Assembly (NCBI GenBank): GCA_001920085.1
Contig: MNJC01000051.1
Location: 1-36,266 of the forward strand
Origin: Actinobacteria bacterium 13_1_20CM_4_69_9
GTDB lineage: Bacteria; Actinomycetota; Thermoleophilia; Gaiellales; Gaiellaceae
Length of the DNA: 36,266 nucleotides
Direction: 5' to 3'
The stretch's first letter is position 1. Each line of letters begins with the position of its first letter. The notes under the pieces are model-generated. The model searched no databases. It saw nothing but the letters and a program-made list of their open reading frames with translations, and was not told where the DNA came from. The translations under genes were made by a program, and so were the position numbers. Shown piece after piece: positions 26,228 through 35,098 of the stretch.

Positions 26228-29200
26228 TTATGAGACCTTGGCGATCTCCGGCTCGGACACGCCGTCGGTCGCGACGTCGGTCGCCAGCACCTCTTCCTTG
26301 ATCCAGTCCGCGTGCTCGAGCAGATCGGCGTCGGACGCCGGCAGCGTCAGGCGAATGCGATCGGTGAGCTCGAGGCCGGCGTCCTTGCGCATCGTGTTGA
26401 CGCGATGGATCAGCTCGTACACGCGCCCCTCGCGCCGGAGGTCGTCGTCGAGCTCCGTCGTCATCGCGACGGTCAGGGCGTCGTCGGCGGCCAGTGCCCA
26501 GCCTTCGCGCGCGCGGCGCTCGACGAGCACCTCGTCGGCGCCGAGCTCGTGTCCGTTGACGCGCACGCCGCCTCCTTCGAGCTGCTCGAACTCCCCCGCC
26601 TCCAGCGCCGACCGCACGGCGCCGAGCTCCTTCCCGAGCTTCGGCCCGAGCAGCGGGAGGTTGGGCTTGACGCGCACCTCCATCGCCTCGACCGGTGCGA
26701 ACTCGACCTCCTTGACGCGCAGCTCCTCGGCGATCTCGTCGGAATGCCGCTGCGCGGGGCCGGCCCCCTGCACGACGAGCCGGCGCAGCGGCTGCCGCAG
26801 CTTGAGCCCGGCGTCGCCGCGCGCCTGGCGGCCGAGCTCGACGATTCGCCGCACCTCGCCGACCTCGCGCAAGAGCTCCTCGTCGCGCGGCCGCGCTTCC
26901 GGCCAGGGCTCGAGGAAGACCGAGACTGGCGCGTCCTCGGTGCGCAGGCGCCGCCAGAGGAAGTCTGCGAGGAACGGCATCACGGGACCGATCACCTGCA
27001 CCGACCGCAGCAAGGCGCGATGCAACGTCCACAGCGCCACCTCGTCGCTGTTCCAGAAGCGACGCCGCGAGCGGCGGATGTACCAGTTCGACAGGTCGTC
27101 GACGAACGAGTCGAACGCACGCATCACTCCCGGCGTCCAGTAACGCTCGTACTGCCCCGAGATCTCGGCGACGAGCTGCTCCGTCCGCTCGAAGAGCCAA
27201 CGGTCGAGGGGCTGCAGCTCGCCCGGCGCCTCGTCGCCCGGCCGGAAGCCGTCGACGTTCGCATAGTCGACGAAGAACTTGACGGAGTTCCAGTACGTCA
27301 ACAGCCGACGCCGGATCTCGGCCGCGGGCCCGTAGCCGAACTTCATGTTCTGGCTCGGGACGTGCTCGCAGAACATGAACCGGATCACGTCGGCGCCGAT
27401 GTTCTCGAGCGCCTCGGCGGCGTCGATCGCGTTGCCCCACGAGCGGTGCATCTCGCGGCCGTGCTCGTCGAGGAGCTTCTCGTACGTCAGCACCGCCCTG
27501 TAGGGCGACTTCCCGGTCAGCGTCACCGACATGAAGCACTGCGAGTAGAACCACAGCCGGATCTGCTCGCGCATCTCGGACACCCAGTCGGCCGGGTACC
27601 ACTTCTCCCAGTACGCGTGGTCGGGGAGATCGGCGCCCGTCAGGCCGGCCGCGGCGCCCGTCGCGTAGCCGTGCTCCTTCCACTCCGGGCTCTGCCAGCC
27701 GAGTGTCGAGAAGGGGACGATGCCCGCGTCGAGCCATGCGTCGCCCACCTCCGTCACGCGCCGCACCTCGGCGCCGCAGTCGCACCGGATCGGCACCTCG
27801 TCGATCCAGGGTCGATGCAGCTCCTGCAGCTGTTGCAGCCCGCCGGTCGCGCGCTCGCGCAGCTCGGCGAGTGAGCCGATCACGGTCAGCTTGCCGCACG
27901 AGTTGCACGGGTAGAACGGCAACGGCAGCCCGAAGTAGCGGCGGCGCGAGATGTTCCAGTCGTCCATGTTGCGCAGCCAGTCGTCCATGCGCTTCGAGTA
28001 GAAGTCCGGCGTCCACTCCACGGTCGCGTTCGCGTCGAGCATCGGCTGGCGGATCTCGTCCGCGCGGATCATCCAGTCGTCGGCGATCCGGAAGACGAGC
28101 GGCGTCGAGCAGCGCCAGCAGATCGGATATCGGTGGACGATCGAGCCTGCCTCGACCAGCAGCCCGCGCCGCTCGAGCTCGACGGTGATAGGCCCTTCGA
28201 CGTCCTCCGTCGAGCGTCCCTCGAGCTCGCCGTAATCCTTGTAGAAGCGGCCCGCCTCGTCGATCGGGGTCAACACGGAAAGGTCGTGCACCCGCGAGAG
28301 CTCGAAGTCCTCGGCGCCGGCGCCCGGGGCGATGTGCACGATGCCCGTGCCTTCGTCGAGCGACACGTCGTCCCACGGGATGACGCGGTGCACGACGCCC
28401 TCCTGGGCCGGCAGGTGCTCGAACGGCGCCTCGTACTCGAGGCCGACGAGCTCGCTGCCGCGCACGCGTCGGGTGAGCTCCGCGTCGGGACTGCGCTCGA
28501 CGGCCCACCATTCGAGGCTCTTCGTGAGCCCGTACTCTGCGTCGGGGTTCACCGCGGCGGCGACGTTGGCGGGCAGCGTCCACGGCGTCGTCGTCCAGAC
28601 GACGAGCGATTCCCCGGCGCGGCCCTTCAGCGGAAAGCGCACGTAGAGCGAGGGGTGCGTCAGCTCCGCGTACGAGTTGATCAGCTCGTGTTGCGACAGC
28701 GAGGTCCCGCAGCGCGGGCACCACTCGACGGCCCGGTGGCCCAGGTACAGCCAGTCGCGCTCGTGACACTCCCGGAGGAAGCGCCAGATGTACTCGATGT
28801 TGGTGTCGGAGAACGTGTAGTAGTCGTTGTCCCAGTCCATCCACATCCCGAGGCGGCGGCACTGGTCGGTGATGATCTCGGCGTACTTCGCCACGCGTTG
28901 CTTGCAGCGCTCGGCGAACTCCGCGATCCCGTACTCCTCGATCTCGCGCTTGGAGTTGAGGCCGAGCTCGCGCTCGACGCCGACCTCGACCCAGAGGCCC
29001 TGACAGTCGAAGCCGTTCTGATACCGCAGCTCGTGCCCCTGCAGCGCCTTGTAGCGCTGGAACACGTCCTTGAGCGTCCGGCCCCAGCAGTGATGGGCGC
29101 CCATCGGGTTGTTGGCCGTGATCGGGCCGTCCATGAAGCTGAAGCGCGGGCCGCCGCGGTTCTGCTCCCGGAGTCGGTCGAAGATGCCCTCCGTCTCCCA

Positions 29201-29263
29201 CCAGGCGAGGATCTCGCCCTCGAGGGCGAGGTGGTCTGGGTACTGTGCGAGCGCTTCGAACAC
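26228..29263 (-). CDS. ileS: Isoleucyl-tRNA synthetase
   Basis: MDGPITANNPMGAHHCWGRTLKDVFQRYKALQGHELRYQNGFDCQGLWVEVGVERELGL...SWGNAIDAAEALENIGADVIRFMF...NMKFGYGPAAEIRRRLLTYWNSVKFF; C-terminal anticodon-binding region. Confidence 0.95.
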   Translation of the reverse strand: MFEALAQYPDHLALEGEILAWWETEGIFDRLREQNRGGPRFSFMDGPITANNPMGAHHCWGRTLKDVFQRYKALQGHELRYQNGFDCQGLWVEVGVERELGLNSKREIEEYGIAEFAERCKQRVAKYAEIITDQCRRLGMWMDWDNDYYTFSDTNIEYIWRFLRECHERDWLYLGHRAVEWCPRCGTSLSQHELINSYAELTHPSLYVRFPLKGRAGESLVVWTTTPWTLPANVAAAVNPDAEYGLTKSLEWWAVERSPDAELTRRVRGSELVGLEYEAPFEHLPAQEGVVHRVIPWDDVSLDEGTGIVHIAPGAGAEDFELSRVHDLSVLTPIDEAGRFYKDYGELEGRSTEDVEGPITVELERRGLLVEAGSIVHRYPICWRCSTPLVFRIADDWMIRADEIRQPMLDANATVEWTPDFYSKRMDDWLRNMDDWNISRRRYFGLPLPFYPCNSCGKLTVIGSLAELRERATGGLQQLQELHRPWIDEVPIRCDCGAEVRRVTEVGDAWLDAGIVPFSTLGWQSPEWKEHGYATGAAAGLTGADLPDHAYWEKWYPADWVSEMREQIRLWFYSQCFMSVTLTGKSPYRAVLTYEKLLDEHGREMHRSWGNAIDAAEALENIGADVIRFMFCEHVPSQNMKFGYGPAAEIRRRLLTYWNSVKFFVDYANVDGFRPGDEAPGELQPLDRWLFERTEQLVAEISGQYERYWTPGVMRAFDSFVDDLSNWYIRRSRRRFWNSDEVALWTLHRALLRSVQVIGPVMPFLADFLWRRLRTEDAPVSVFLEPWPEARPRDEELLREVGEVRRIVELGRQARGDAGLKLRQPLRRLVVQGAGPAQRHSDEIAEELRVKEVEFAPVEAMEVRVKPNLPLLGPKLGKELGAVRSALEAGEFEQLEGGGVRVNGHELGADEVLVERRAREGWALAADDALTVAMTTELDDDLRREGRVYELIHRVNTMRKDAGLELTDRIRLTLPASDADLLEHADWIKEEVLATDVATDGVSEPEIAKVS

Positions 29264-29349
29264 GGCTTCGATTCTAGGGCGGGACTAAACGCGTGTTCTG
29301 AAGCGTTGTAAGAAGGGTACGACCGGCAGGTCAGTTAAGAAAGGACCAG

Positions 29350-29670
29350 ATGTCTACCACTGTCACGGAACAGAGCTTCGAGCAGGAAGTGCTCCAGAGC
29401 GACAAGCCCGTCATCGTCGACTTCTGGGCGGAATGGTGCGGCCCGTGCCACGCCGTGTCGCCCGTGCTGGACAAGATCGTCGACGAGCGCAACGGCGACC
29501 TGAAGCTCGTCAAGGTGAACATCGACGAGGAGCAGGGGCTCGCCATGCGCTTCGGCGTCCAGTCGATCCCGATGATGATCCTCTTCAAGGACGGGGAGCC
29601 GGCGGCCGCTGCCGTGGGCGCTCACCCGAAGTCGTCCCTGGAGAGAGCGCTCGGGCTCGGCGAGGGTTAA
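29350..29670 (+). CDS. trxA: Thioredoxin
   Basis: VIVDFWAEWCGPCHAVSPVLDKIVDERNGDLKLVKVNIDEEQGLAMRFGVQSIPMMILFKDG (WCGPC). Confidence 0.96.
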   Translation: MSTTVTEQSFEQEVLQSDKPVIVDFWAEWCGPCHAVSPVLDKIVDERNGDLKLVKVNIDEEQGLAMRFGVQSIPMMILFKDGEPAAAAVGAHPKSSLERALGLGEG

Positions 29671-29676
29671 GCCTTT

Positions 29677-29699
29677 GAGGGGGCCGGTCAGGCCCCCTC
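29677..29699. terminator. Intrinsic-type, possibly bidirectional hairpin between trxA and DUF2231 gene
   Basis: GAGGGGGCC-GGTCA-GGCCCCCTC 9-bp perfect stem followed by ttccttttcttt. Confidence 0.7.
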
Positions 29700-30212
29700 G
29701 GCCATTTCCTTTTCTTTGTGCGGAACCGGCGAGACCGCCCGCTCGCTGGGCTCCTTCACGAGGTTGAGCACGCGCATCCCGTGCACGTAGACGATTGCGC
29801 CGCCGAGCCATCCTCCGAGCGTGAGGAAGCCGAACCCGACCAGCGTGAGTACGAACGCGCCCGCGCTGATGTTTCCGTGCGTGTACGCGCCGTGGCCGAA
29901 GATCGCGGCGAGCGCGAACCACACGGTCGCGGTGACCATCGCAAGCAGGTGATAGGTGGCCGTCCACCAGAGCTCGCTGCGCCACGAGATCGTCAGCCAG
30001 TCGGCGAGGCCGGTGAGCGCGGTCGGCACGGTGAAGATCAAGCCGGCGATCAGCGCGATCCACCAGCCGTACGCGCCGGCGTTCTCCGTGATGCCGAGCA
30101 CCTCGGCGAGCGCCGCGACCGTGGCAAAGGTGTACGTTCCGATCGTCGCGTCGGTGAGCGGCGGATGAAGCGGGTGGCCCGGCAACCCGCGCCACAGATA
30201 GCTGAGCTTCAT
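29688..30212 (-). CDS. DUF2231-like membrane protein
   Basis: GLPGHPLHPPLTDATIGTYTFATVAALAEVLG...; four TM segments, HPLHP motif. Confidence 0.88.
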   Translation of the reverse strand: MKLSYLWRGLPGHPLHPPLTDATIGTYTFATVAALAEVLGITENAGAYGWWIALIAGLIFTVPTALTGLADWLTISWRSELWWTATYHLLAMVTATVWFALAAIFGHGAYTHGNISAGAFVLTLVGFGFLTLGGWLGGAIVYVHGMRVLNLVKEPSERAVSPVPHKEKEMAEGA

Positions 30213-30251
30213 GCGGCCGGGATGTACCGCGGCCGCTACGACCTCAAACGC

Positions 30252-30398
30252 TCAGGACTCTTGCGCCTCGAGGAAGCTCAGGAATGCCGCGTGCTTCGCG
30301 AGGAGGGTCTCGATCTCCGCAACGCCTGCGCCCGCCCAGTCCTCGACCCAGGTATCGCTGAGATCGTCCTCGATGTGATGGAGGCCGCGATCGCTCAT
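30252..30398 (-). CDS. Small 48-aa hypothetical acidic protein
   Basis: MSDRGLHHIEDDLSDTWVEDWAGAGVAEIETLLAKHAAFLSFLEAQES; fills an otherwise empty gap. Confidence 0.4.
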   Translation of the reverse strand: MSDRGLHHIEDDLSDTWVEDWAGAGVAEIETLLAKHAAFLSFLEAQES

Positions 30399-30472
30399 AG
30401 CCGTAAATATCGGCATGCAGGCCGGACGGCACCATGGGCCGATCGGCTCATTCGAGGGATGCCGGAGTCCCA

Positions 30473-31252
30473 TTGACGGGCCTGTTGGTCGTGAATCCGC
30501 GCTCGGGCAGCGGCGGGTCGAGCGCCGGGGAGCTCGTCGCCGAGGCGAGAACGCTCGGGGTCGAGGTGCACGAGCTGAGCGAGGACGAAGATCCGGGTGA
30601 CGTCGCCCGCGCGTCACGTGCAGAGGTGCTCGGCATGGCCGGCGGCGACGGCTCGCTCGCCGCCGTCGCCGCCGTCGCGCTCGAGCGCGACGTGCCGTTC
30701 GTCTGCGTTCCCTTCGGCACGCGCAACCACTTCGCACGGGACCTCGGGCTCGACCGCGACGATCCGCTCGGCGCGGTGCGCGCGTTCGGCGGCGCCGAGC
30801 GGCGGATCGACGTCGGCCGCGCCGACCGGCGGCTGTTCCTGAACAACGTCTCGCTCGGCGTGTACGCATGGCTGGTGCACCGGCGCGAGCACCACCGCCG
30901 GCGGCGCGTTGCGTTCGCGCGTGTACGCGCGTGGGCCGCAGTGCTGACACATCGTCAGCCGCTCGGCCTGGCCATCGACGGAGAGACGGTCGACGCGCGA
31001 ATCGCGCTCGTCGCCAACAACGCCTACAGCATCGACTTCCCGACGATCGGCGCGCGCGATCGGCTCGACGAGGGAAAGCTGCACCTCTACCTGCCCGGCG
31101 ACGAACGCAGCGCCGAGCGTTTCGTCGTCAGCGCCGCGGCCGGGCGGCTCGACGCGGCGATCGACGGCGAGCCCGAGGTGCTGCAGACGCCGATCGAGTT
31201 CCGGATCGAGCCGCGCGCGTTACGAGTGCTGGTACCCGACGGCGGCGGCTAA
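30473..31252 (+). CDS. Diacylglycerol kinase catalytic domain / lipid kinase family protein
   Basis: TGLLVVNPRSGSGG...GMAGGDGSLAAVAAVAL...CVPFGTRNHFARDLGLDRDDPLGAVRAF...FLNNVSLGVYA; TTG start. Confidence 0.93.
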   Translation: MTGLLVVNPRSGSGGSSAGELVAEARTLGVEVHELSEDEDPGDVARASRAEVLGMAGGDGSLAAVAAVALERDVPFVCVPFGTRNHFARDLGLDRDDPLGAVRAFGGAERRIDVGRADRRLFLNNVSLGVYAWLVHRREHHRRRRVAFARVRAWAAVLTHRQPLGLAIDGETVDARIALVANNAYSIDFPTIGARDRLDEGKLHLYLPGDERSAERFVVSAAAGRLDAAIDGEPEVLQTPIEFRIEPRALRVLVPDGGG

Positions 31253-31732
31253 GACGGCCGGGTAGTGCGTGAACGCGAGCTCTGCCGGCGACGGCAGCTC
31301 GGCCGGGTCGAACCACCGCAGCTCGACGAGGTCGTCCGCCGCGCACCCGTCGCCGCGCACGCGCGCGGTCCACGTGAAGCAGAGCACGATGCGCCCGTCG
31401 TACGGCTCGAGCCAGTAGCCGAGAAAGTCGAGCACCTCGAGCTCGAGCCCCGTCTCCTCGCGCACCTCGCGCCGCAGCGCGTCCAGCGGCAGCTCGGCCT
31501 CGTGCAAGAAGCCGCCGGGCAGGTCCCACAACCCGGCGCCCGGGTCCTGCGCGCGGCGGCCGAGCAGGACGCGTCCACGGTCGTCGAGGCAGACGGCCTC
31601 GGCGGCCGGAACGGGGTTTGCGTACCCGACGTAGCCGCATGCGCGGCACTCCACGCGGTCCGCGTGCTTCTCGATAGCCTCGCCGCAAATGGGACAGAAG
31701 CGCCAGCCGTCCAGGACACCCACGAGGAACAC
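31220..31732 (-). CDS. NUDIX hydrolase with N-terminal zinc ribbon
   Basis: WRFCPICGEAIEKHADRVECRACGYVGYANPVPAAEAV...LPGGFLHEAELPLDALRREVREETGLELEVLDFLG. Confidence 0.94.
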   Translation of the reverse strand: MFLVGVLDGWRFCPICGEAIEKHADRVECRACGYVGYANPVPAAEAVCLDDRGRVLLGRRAQDPGAGLWDLPGGFLHEAELPLDALRREVREETGLELEVLDFLGYWLEPYDGRIVLCFTWTARVRGDGCAADDLVELRWFDPAELPSPAELAFTHYPAVLAAAVGYQHS

Positions 31733-31735
31733 GAT

Positions 31736-32113
31736 ATGAGCCCGCGCGCTGCGGGTGCGACGCAGCACGAGCTCTCTCGCATCGGCCTGCTGGCGACCCT
31801 GCCGGGCGCGACGCTCGCGCGGCTCGCGGAGAACATGGTGCGCGAAGACATTCCCGCCGGCGCCGGGGTCGTCTCCGAGGGCGACGAGGGCGATCGCTTC
31901 TACGTCGTGCTCAGCGGGATGTTCTCGGTGACGCAGGAGACCCGTGGCGCCCAGGGCGTCCTGCGTCCGGGCGACTACTTCGGCGAGGTCGCGCTCGCGA
32001 TGCACATCCCGCGCACCGCGTCGGTGCGTGCGCTCACCCCCGCGACGGTCGCGAGCTGCGACGAGGCGACCTTCAACGAGTACATCCGGCCGCTGTTCGC
32101 CGACGACGGTTGA
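31736..32113 (+). CDS. Stand-alone cyclic nucleotide-binding domain protein
   Basis: LSRIGLLATLPGATLARLAENMVREDIPAGAGVVSEGDEGDRFYVVLSGMFSVT...LRPGDYFGEVALAMHIPRTASVRALTPATV. Confidence 0.92.
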   Translation: MSPRAAGATQHELSRIGLLATLPGATLARLAENMVREDIPAGAGVVSEGDEGDRFYVVLSGMFSVTQETRGAQGVLRPGDYFGEVALAMHIPRTASVRALTPATVASCDEATFNEYIRPLFADDG

Positions 32114-32823
32114 CCGAACGCGTCTTCCTGCACGCGGGCATCGCCGATTCGCGGATGTACCGGCAGCAGGTCGAGACGCTCGCGCCGGCGCGTGCCTTCG
32201 ACCTGCCCGGCTTCGGCCACGGGCCCGCCGAGCCCGACGTCCTCGACTTCCGCACCTTCGTCCGCGACCGACTTCCCGACGAGCCGGTCGCGCTCGTCGG
32301 CACGTCCCTCGGCGGGACGATCGCGCTCGAGCTCGCGCTCGAGTCGCCGCAGCGCGTCGCGGCGCTCGTACTCGTCGGCTCCGGCCTCCCCGGCCACGAG
32401 TGGTCCGACGAGGTGCGCGCGTTCGGCGCCGAGGAAGAGGAGGCCCTCGAGCGCGGCGACCTCGATGCCGCCGTCGAAGCGAACCTGAGGCTCTGGCTCT
32501 CGGACGGCGTCGACCCGGAGGTGCGCGTACTCGTCGCGGAGATGCAGCGGACCGCGTTCGAGCGCCAGATCGGACACGAGGTGGAGATGGCGCGGCTCGA
32601 CCCGCCGGCTTCGACGCGGCTCGCGGACGTGCGCGTGCCGACGCTCGTCGTCACGGGCGACGAGGACGTGCAGGACATCCACGAGATCGCCGACAGGCTC
32701 GTCGCCGAGATCCCGGGCGCGGAGCGCGCGACGATCGCGGGCTCGGGGCACTTGCCGAGCCTCGAGCGGCCCGACGAGTTCGACCGCGTCGTCCTAGCGT
32801 TCTTCCGCAAGCACGGCGTCTGA
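32110..32823 (+). CDS. Alpha/beta hydrolase
   Basis: VALVGTSLGGTIALELALESPQRVAALVLVGSGLPGHEW...VVTGDEDVQDIHEIADRLVAEIPGAERATIAGSGHLPSLERPDEF; TTG start overlapping the previous stop. Confidence 0.92.
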   Translation: MTERVFLHAGIADSRMYRQQVETLAPARAFDLPGFGHGPAEPDVLDFRTFVRDRLPDEPVALVGTSLGGTIALELALESPQRVAALVLVGSGLPGHEWSDEVRAFGAEEEEALERGDLDAAVEANLRLWLSDGVDPEVRVLVAEMQRTAFERQIGHEVEMARLDPPASTRLADVRVPTLVVTGDEDVQDIHEIADRLVAEIPGAERATIAGSGHLPSLERPDEFDRVVLAFFRKHGV

Positions 32824-33600
32824 CAGGTTCGGCCAGGCTTCCTTCGCCCAGTCGCCGAAGTCGAGGTCCGTGAGGACGCCGAGCGAGACGTCGGCATCGG
32901 GATCGACCCAGAGGAAGGTTCCGCTGCCGCCGAAGTGACCGAACGTGCGCGGCGACGCTCGCGATCCGGTCCAGTGCGGCTCCTTCGCGTCGCGCAGCTC
33001 GAAGCCGAGGCCCCAGTCGAGCGGATCGAAGCGCCCGAAGTCCGGGAGCACGCCGGCGAGCCCGGGGAACTGCACGGTCGTCGCCTCGGCGAGCGTCTCC
33101 GGCGCGACAAGCGCCGGGCGTTGCAGCTCGCGCGCGAAGAGGAGCAGATCGTCGAGGCTGCCGTGCAGCTCCGAGGCGGGCGAGCCGCGGAGCTCCGCAC
33201 TCATCCCCAGCGGCCGCAGCACGCCGGCCGCGAGGTACTCCCCGAAAGGCATCTCGGCGCGCTCGGCGACGTGCTCGGCAAGCGTCTCGAAGCCGACATT
33301 CGAGTAGATCCGCCGCTGCCCCGGCCGCCCTGTCGGCGCGCCCGGCTCGAACGGCAGCCCCGAGGCGTGCGCCAGCAGGTGGCGGACGGTGGACCCCTCG
33401 GGCCCGGCCGGCTCGTCGAGGTCGATCACTCCCTCCTCGGCCGCGACGAGCGCGGCGAGCGCCGTGACGAGCTTGGTCACGGACGCCCAGCGGAAAACGT
33501 GTTCACGCGGGCCGCGCATCTCGCCGAGGTCTTCGGCGCGCAGCACGAACGCCGCTTTCATGGTCGCCGGCCACTCGTCGATTTGCCGAAGCGCCTCCAC
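32794..33600 (-). CDS. Serine hydrolase, beta-lactamase class C / penicillin-binding family
   Basis: FRWASVTKLVTALAALVAAEEG (SxxK), RIYSNVGFETLAEHV (YxN), FGHFGGSGTFLWVDP. Confidence 0.93.
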   Translation of the reverse strand: MEALRQIDEWPATMKAAFVLRAEDLGEMRGPREHVFRWASVTKLVTALAALVAAEEGVIDLDEPAGPEGSTVRHLLAHASGLPFEPGAPTGRPGQRRIYSNVGFETLAEHVAERAEMPFGEYLAAGVLRPLGMSAELRGSPASELHGSLDDLLLFARELQRPALVAPETLAEATTVQFPGLAGVLPDFGRFDPLDWGLGFELRDAKEPHWTGSRASPRTFGHFGGSGTFLWVDPDADVSLGVLTDLDFGDWAKEAWPNLSDAVLAEER

Positions 33601-33620
33601 CGGCGCGCGATACTACGTCG

Positions 33621-34007
33621 ATGGAGCGCCGGCTCGTCTTCTCGGGCAACCCGTACGAGGGCATCTGGGGACACTCGCGGGCGGTACGCGTCGGCGATCA
33701 CATATCCGTCTCCGGGACGGCTCCGATCCCCGCGGACGGCGCCGCTCCGCCGACCGACGCATACGGGCAGACGCGGCTCTGCCTGCAGATCATCCTCGAG
33801 GCGCTCGCCGAGCTCGGCGCGCACACGGAGGACGTCGTGCGCACGCGCGTGTACGGAACCCGCTCGGACATCTTCGACGACGTCGCGCGCGCCCACAGCG
33901 AGGTTTTCTCCGACATCCAGCCGGCAAGCGCCTTCGTCGTGATCAAGGAGCTCGCCAATCCGGCCTGGCTCGTGGAGATCGAGGCCGATGCGATCGTGAC
34001 GGCATGA
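33621..34007 (+). CDS. RidA/YjgF family protein
   Basis: NPYEGIWGHSRAVRVGDHISVSGTAP...QTRLCLQIILEALAELGAHTEDVVRTRVYGTRSD...ASAFVVIKELANPAWLVEIEADAIV. Confidence 0.93.
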   Translation: MERRLVFSGNPYEGIWGHSRAVRVGDHISVSGTAPIPADGAAPPTDAYGQTRLCLQIILEALAELGAHTEDVVRTRVYGTRSDIFDDVARAHSEVFSDIQPASAFVVIKELANPAWLVEIEADAIVTA

Positions 34008-35089
34008 ACGACAGGCAGATCTACCCGCCGTCGATCACCGGGAAGGGCGCGCGCTTCGCGCCCGGCGGCAGCGTCCTCGACCATGCCTTCGGCAAGAGCG
34101 ATCCGTACACGCTCGGCGTCGAGGAGGAGTACATGCTCCTCGACGGCGAGACGTTCGACCTCGTTCAGCACATCGACACGGTGCTCGCCGCCGTCGCGGG
34201 ACACGAGCTCGAGCCGGTCATCAACCCCGAGCTGATGCAGTCCGTGCTCGAGATCGCGACGCCGGTCTGCCACACGACCGGGGAGATCGCCGACCAGCTG
34301 CGGCGCATCCGCGGATACGTGATCGGCGTCGCGCGCGACCAGGGGATGCGCGTCGGCTCGGCCGGCACGCACCCGTTCAGCCTCTTCGAGCGCCAGCGGA
34401 TCACCGCGAAAGACCGTTCCCGCGCGCTCGTCGACCAGATGCAGTACGTCGCGCGACGCGAGCTGATCTTCGGCCTCCACATCCACGTCGCCGTCGACGA
34501 CGCCGAGAAGGCGATCAAGGTCGTCAACGGACTGCTGCCGCAACTCGGTCCGCTGCTCGCGCTGTCGGCGAGCTCCCCGTTCTGGCGCGGAGAGCCGACC
34601 GGGCTGCGCTCGAGCCGGCAGATGATCTTCGCCGCGTTCCCGCGCTCGGGCCCGCCGCCGCGGTTCGAGAGCTACAGCGACTACGCGGAGGTCGTCGGCC
34701 AGCTCGAGAAGACCGGCTGCATCGCCGACTACACGCACATCTGGTGGGACATCCGCCTGCACCCGCGGCTCGGGACGATCGAGATCCGCATCTGCGACGC
34801 CATCACCCGGCTCGAGGACGTCGTCGCCGTGGTCGCCGCGACGGGGCGCCGCAACCGCATTCCGATCATGCAGCTGATCCGGCGCACGCTGAAGGAGGTC
34901 GAGCCGCACGCGCGCGAGCTCGGTTCGGAGCGGGAGCTCGAGGGGATCGAGGAGATCCTCCGCGGCGGCAACGGCGCCGACCGTCAGCTCCGCGTCTTCA
35001 ACGCGAACCGCGACATCGTCGAGGTCGTCAGCGAGATCGCGAACGCCACGGAAGTCGCTGCTGCGGCTGCCCCGGCCGCAGCGAAGTAG
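34004..35089 (+). CDS. Glutamate-cysteine ligase family 2 / YbdK-type carboxylate-amine ligase
   Basis: YTLGVEEEYMLLDGETFDLV...ELMQSVLEIATPVC...GTHPFSLFERQRITAKDRSRALVDQMQYVARRELIFGLHIHV...WWDIRLHPRLGTIEIRICDA; ATG overlaps the RidA stop. Confidence 0.94.
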   Translation: MNDRQIYPPSITGKGARFAPGGSVLDHAFGKSDPYTLGVEEEYMLLDGETFDLVQHIDTVLAAVAGHELEPVINPELMQSVLEIATPVCHTTGEIADQLRRIRGYVIGVARDQGMRVGSAGTHPFSLFERQRITAKDRSRALVDQMQYVARRELIFGLHIHVAVDDAEKAIKVVNGLLPQLGPLLALSASSPFWRGEPTGLRSSRQMIFAAFPRSGPPPRFESYSDYAEVVGQLEKTGCIADYTHIWWDIRLHPRLGTIEIRICDAITRLEDVVAVVAATGRRNRIPIMQLIRRTLKEVEPHARELGSERELEGIEEILRGGNGADRQLRVFNANRDIVEVVSEIANATEVAAAAAPAAAK

Positions 35090-35098
35090 GCTGCGCGC

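Noticed and set aside
26199-29201. 1000-aa minus ORF in an alternate frame of ileS, and + strand ORFs across ileS
   Set aside because: Arg/Ala/Gly-rich shadow frames in high-GC DNA; the real product is IleS at 26228-29263
29264-29349. T-box leader for ileS
   Set aside because: Only ~80 nt between ileS and trxA starts; no AGGGTGGNACCGCG-type T-box sequence seen
33389-34003. N-terminal extension of the YbdK-like ORF (track ORF 33389-35089)
   Set aside because: Upstream part is a shadow of the serine hydrolase and RidA genes; native ATG at 34004 overlaps the RidA stop
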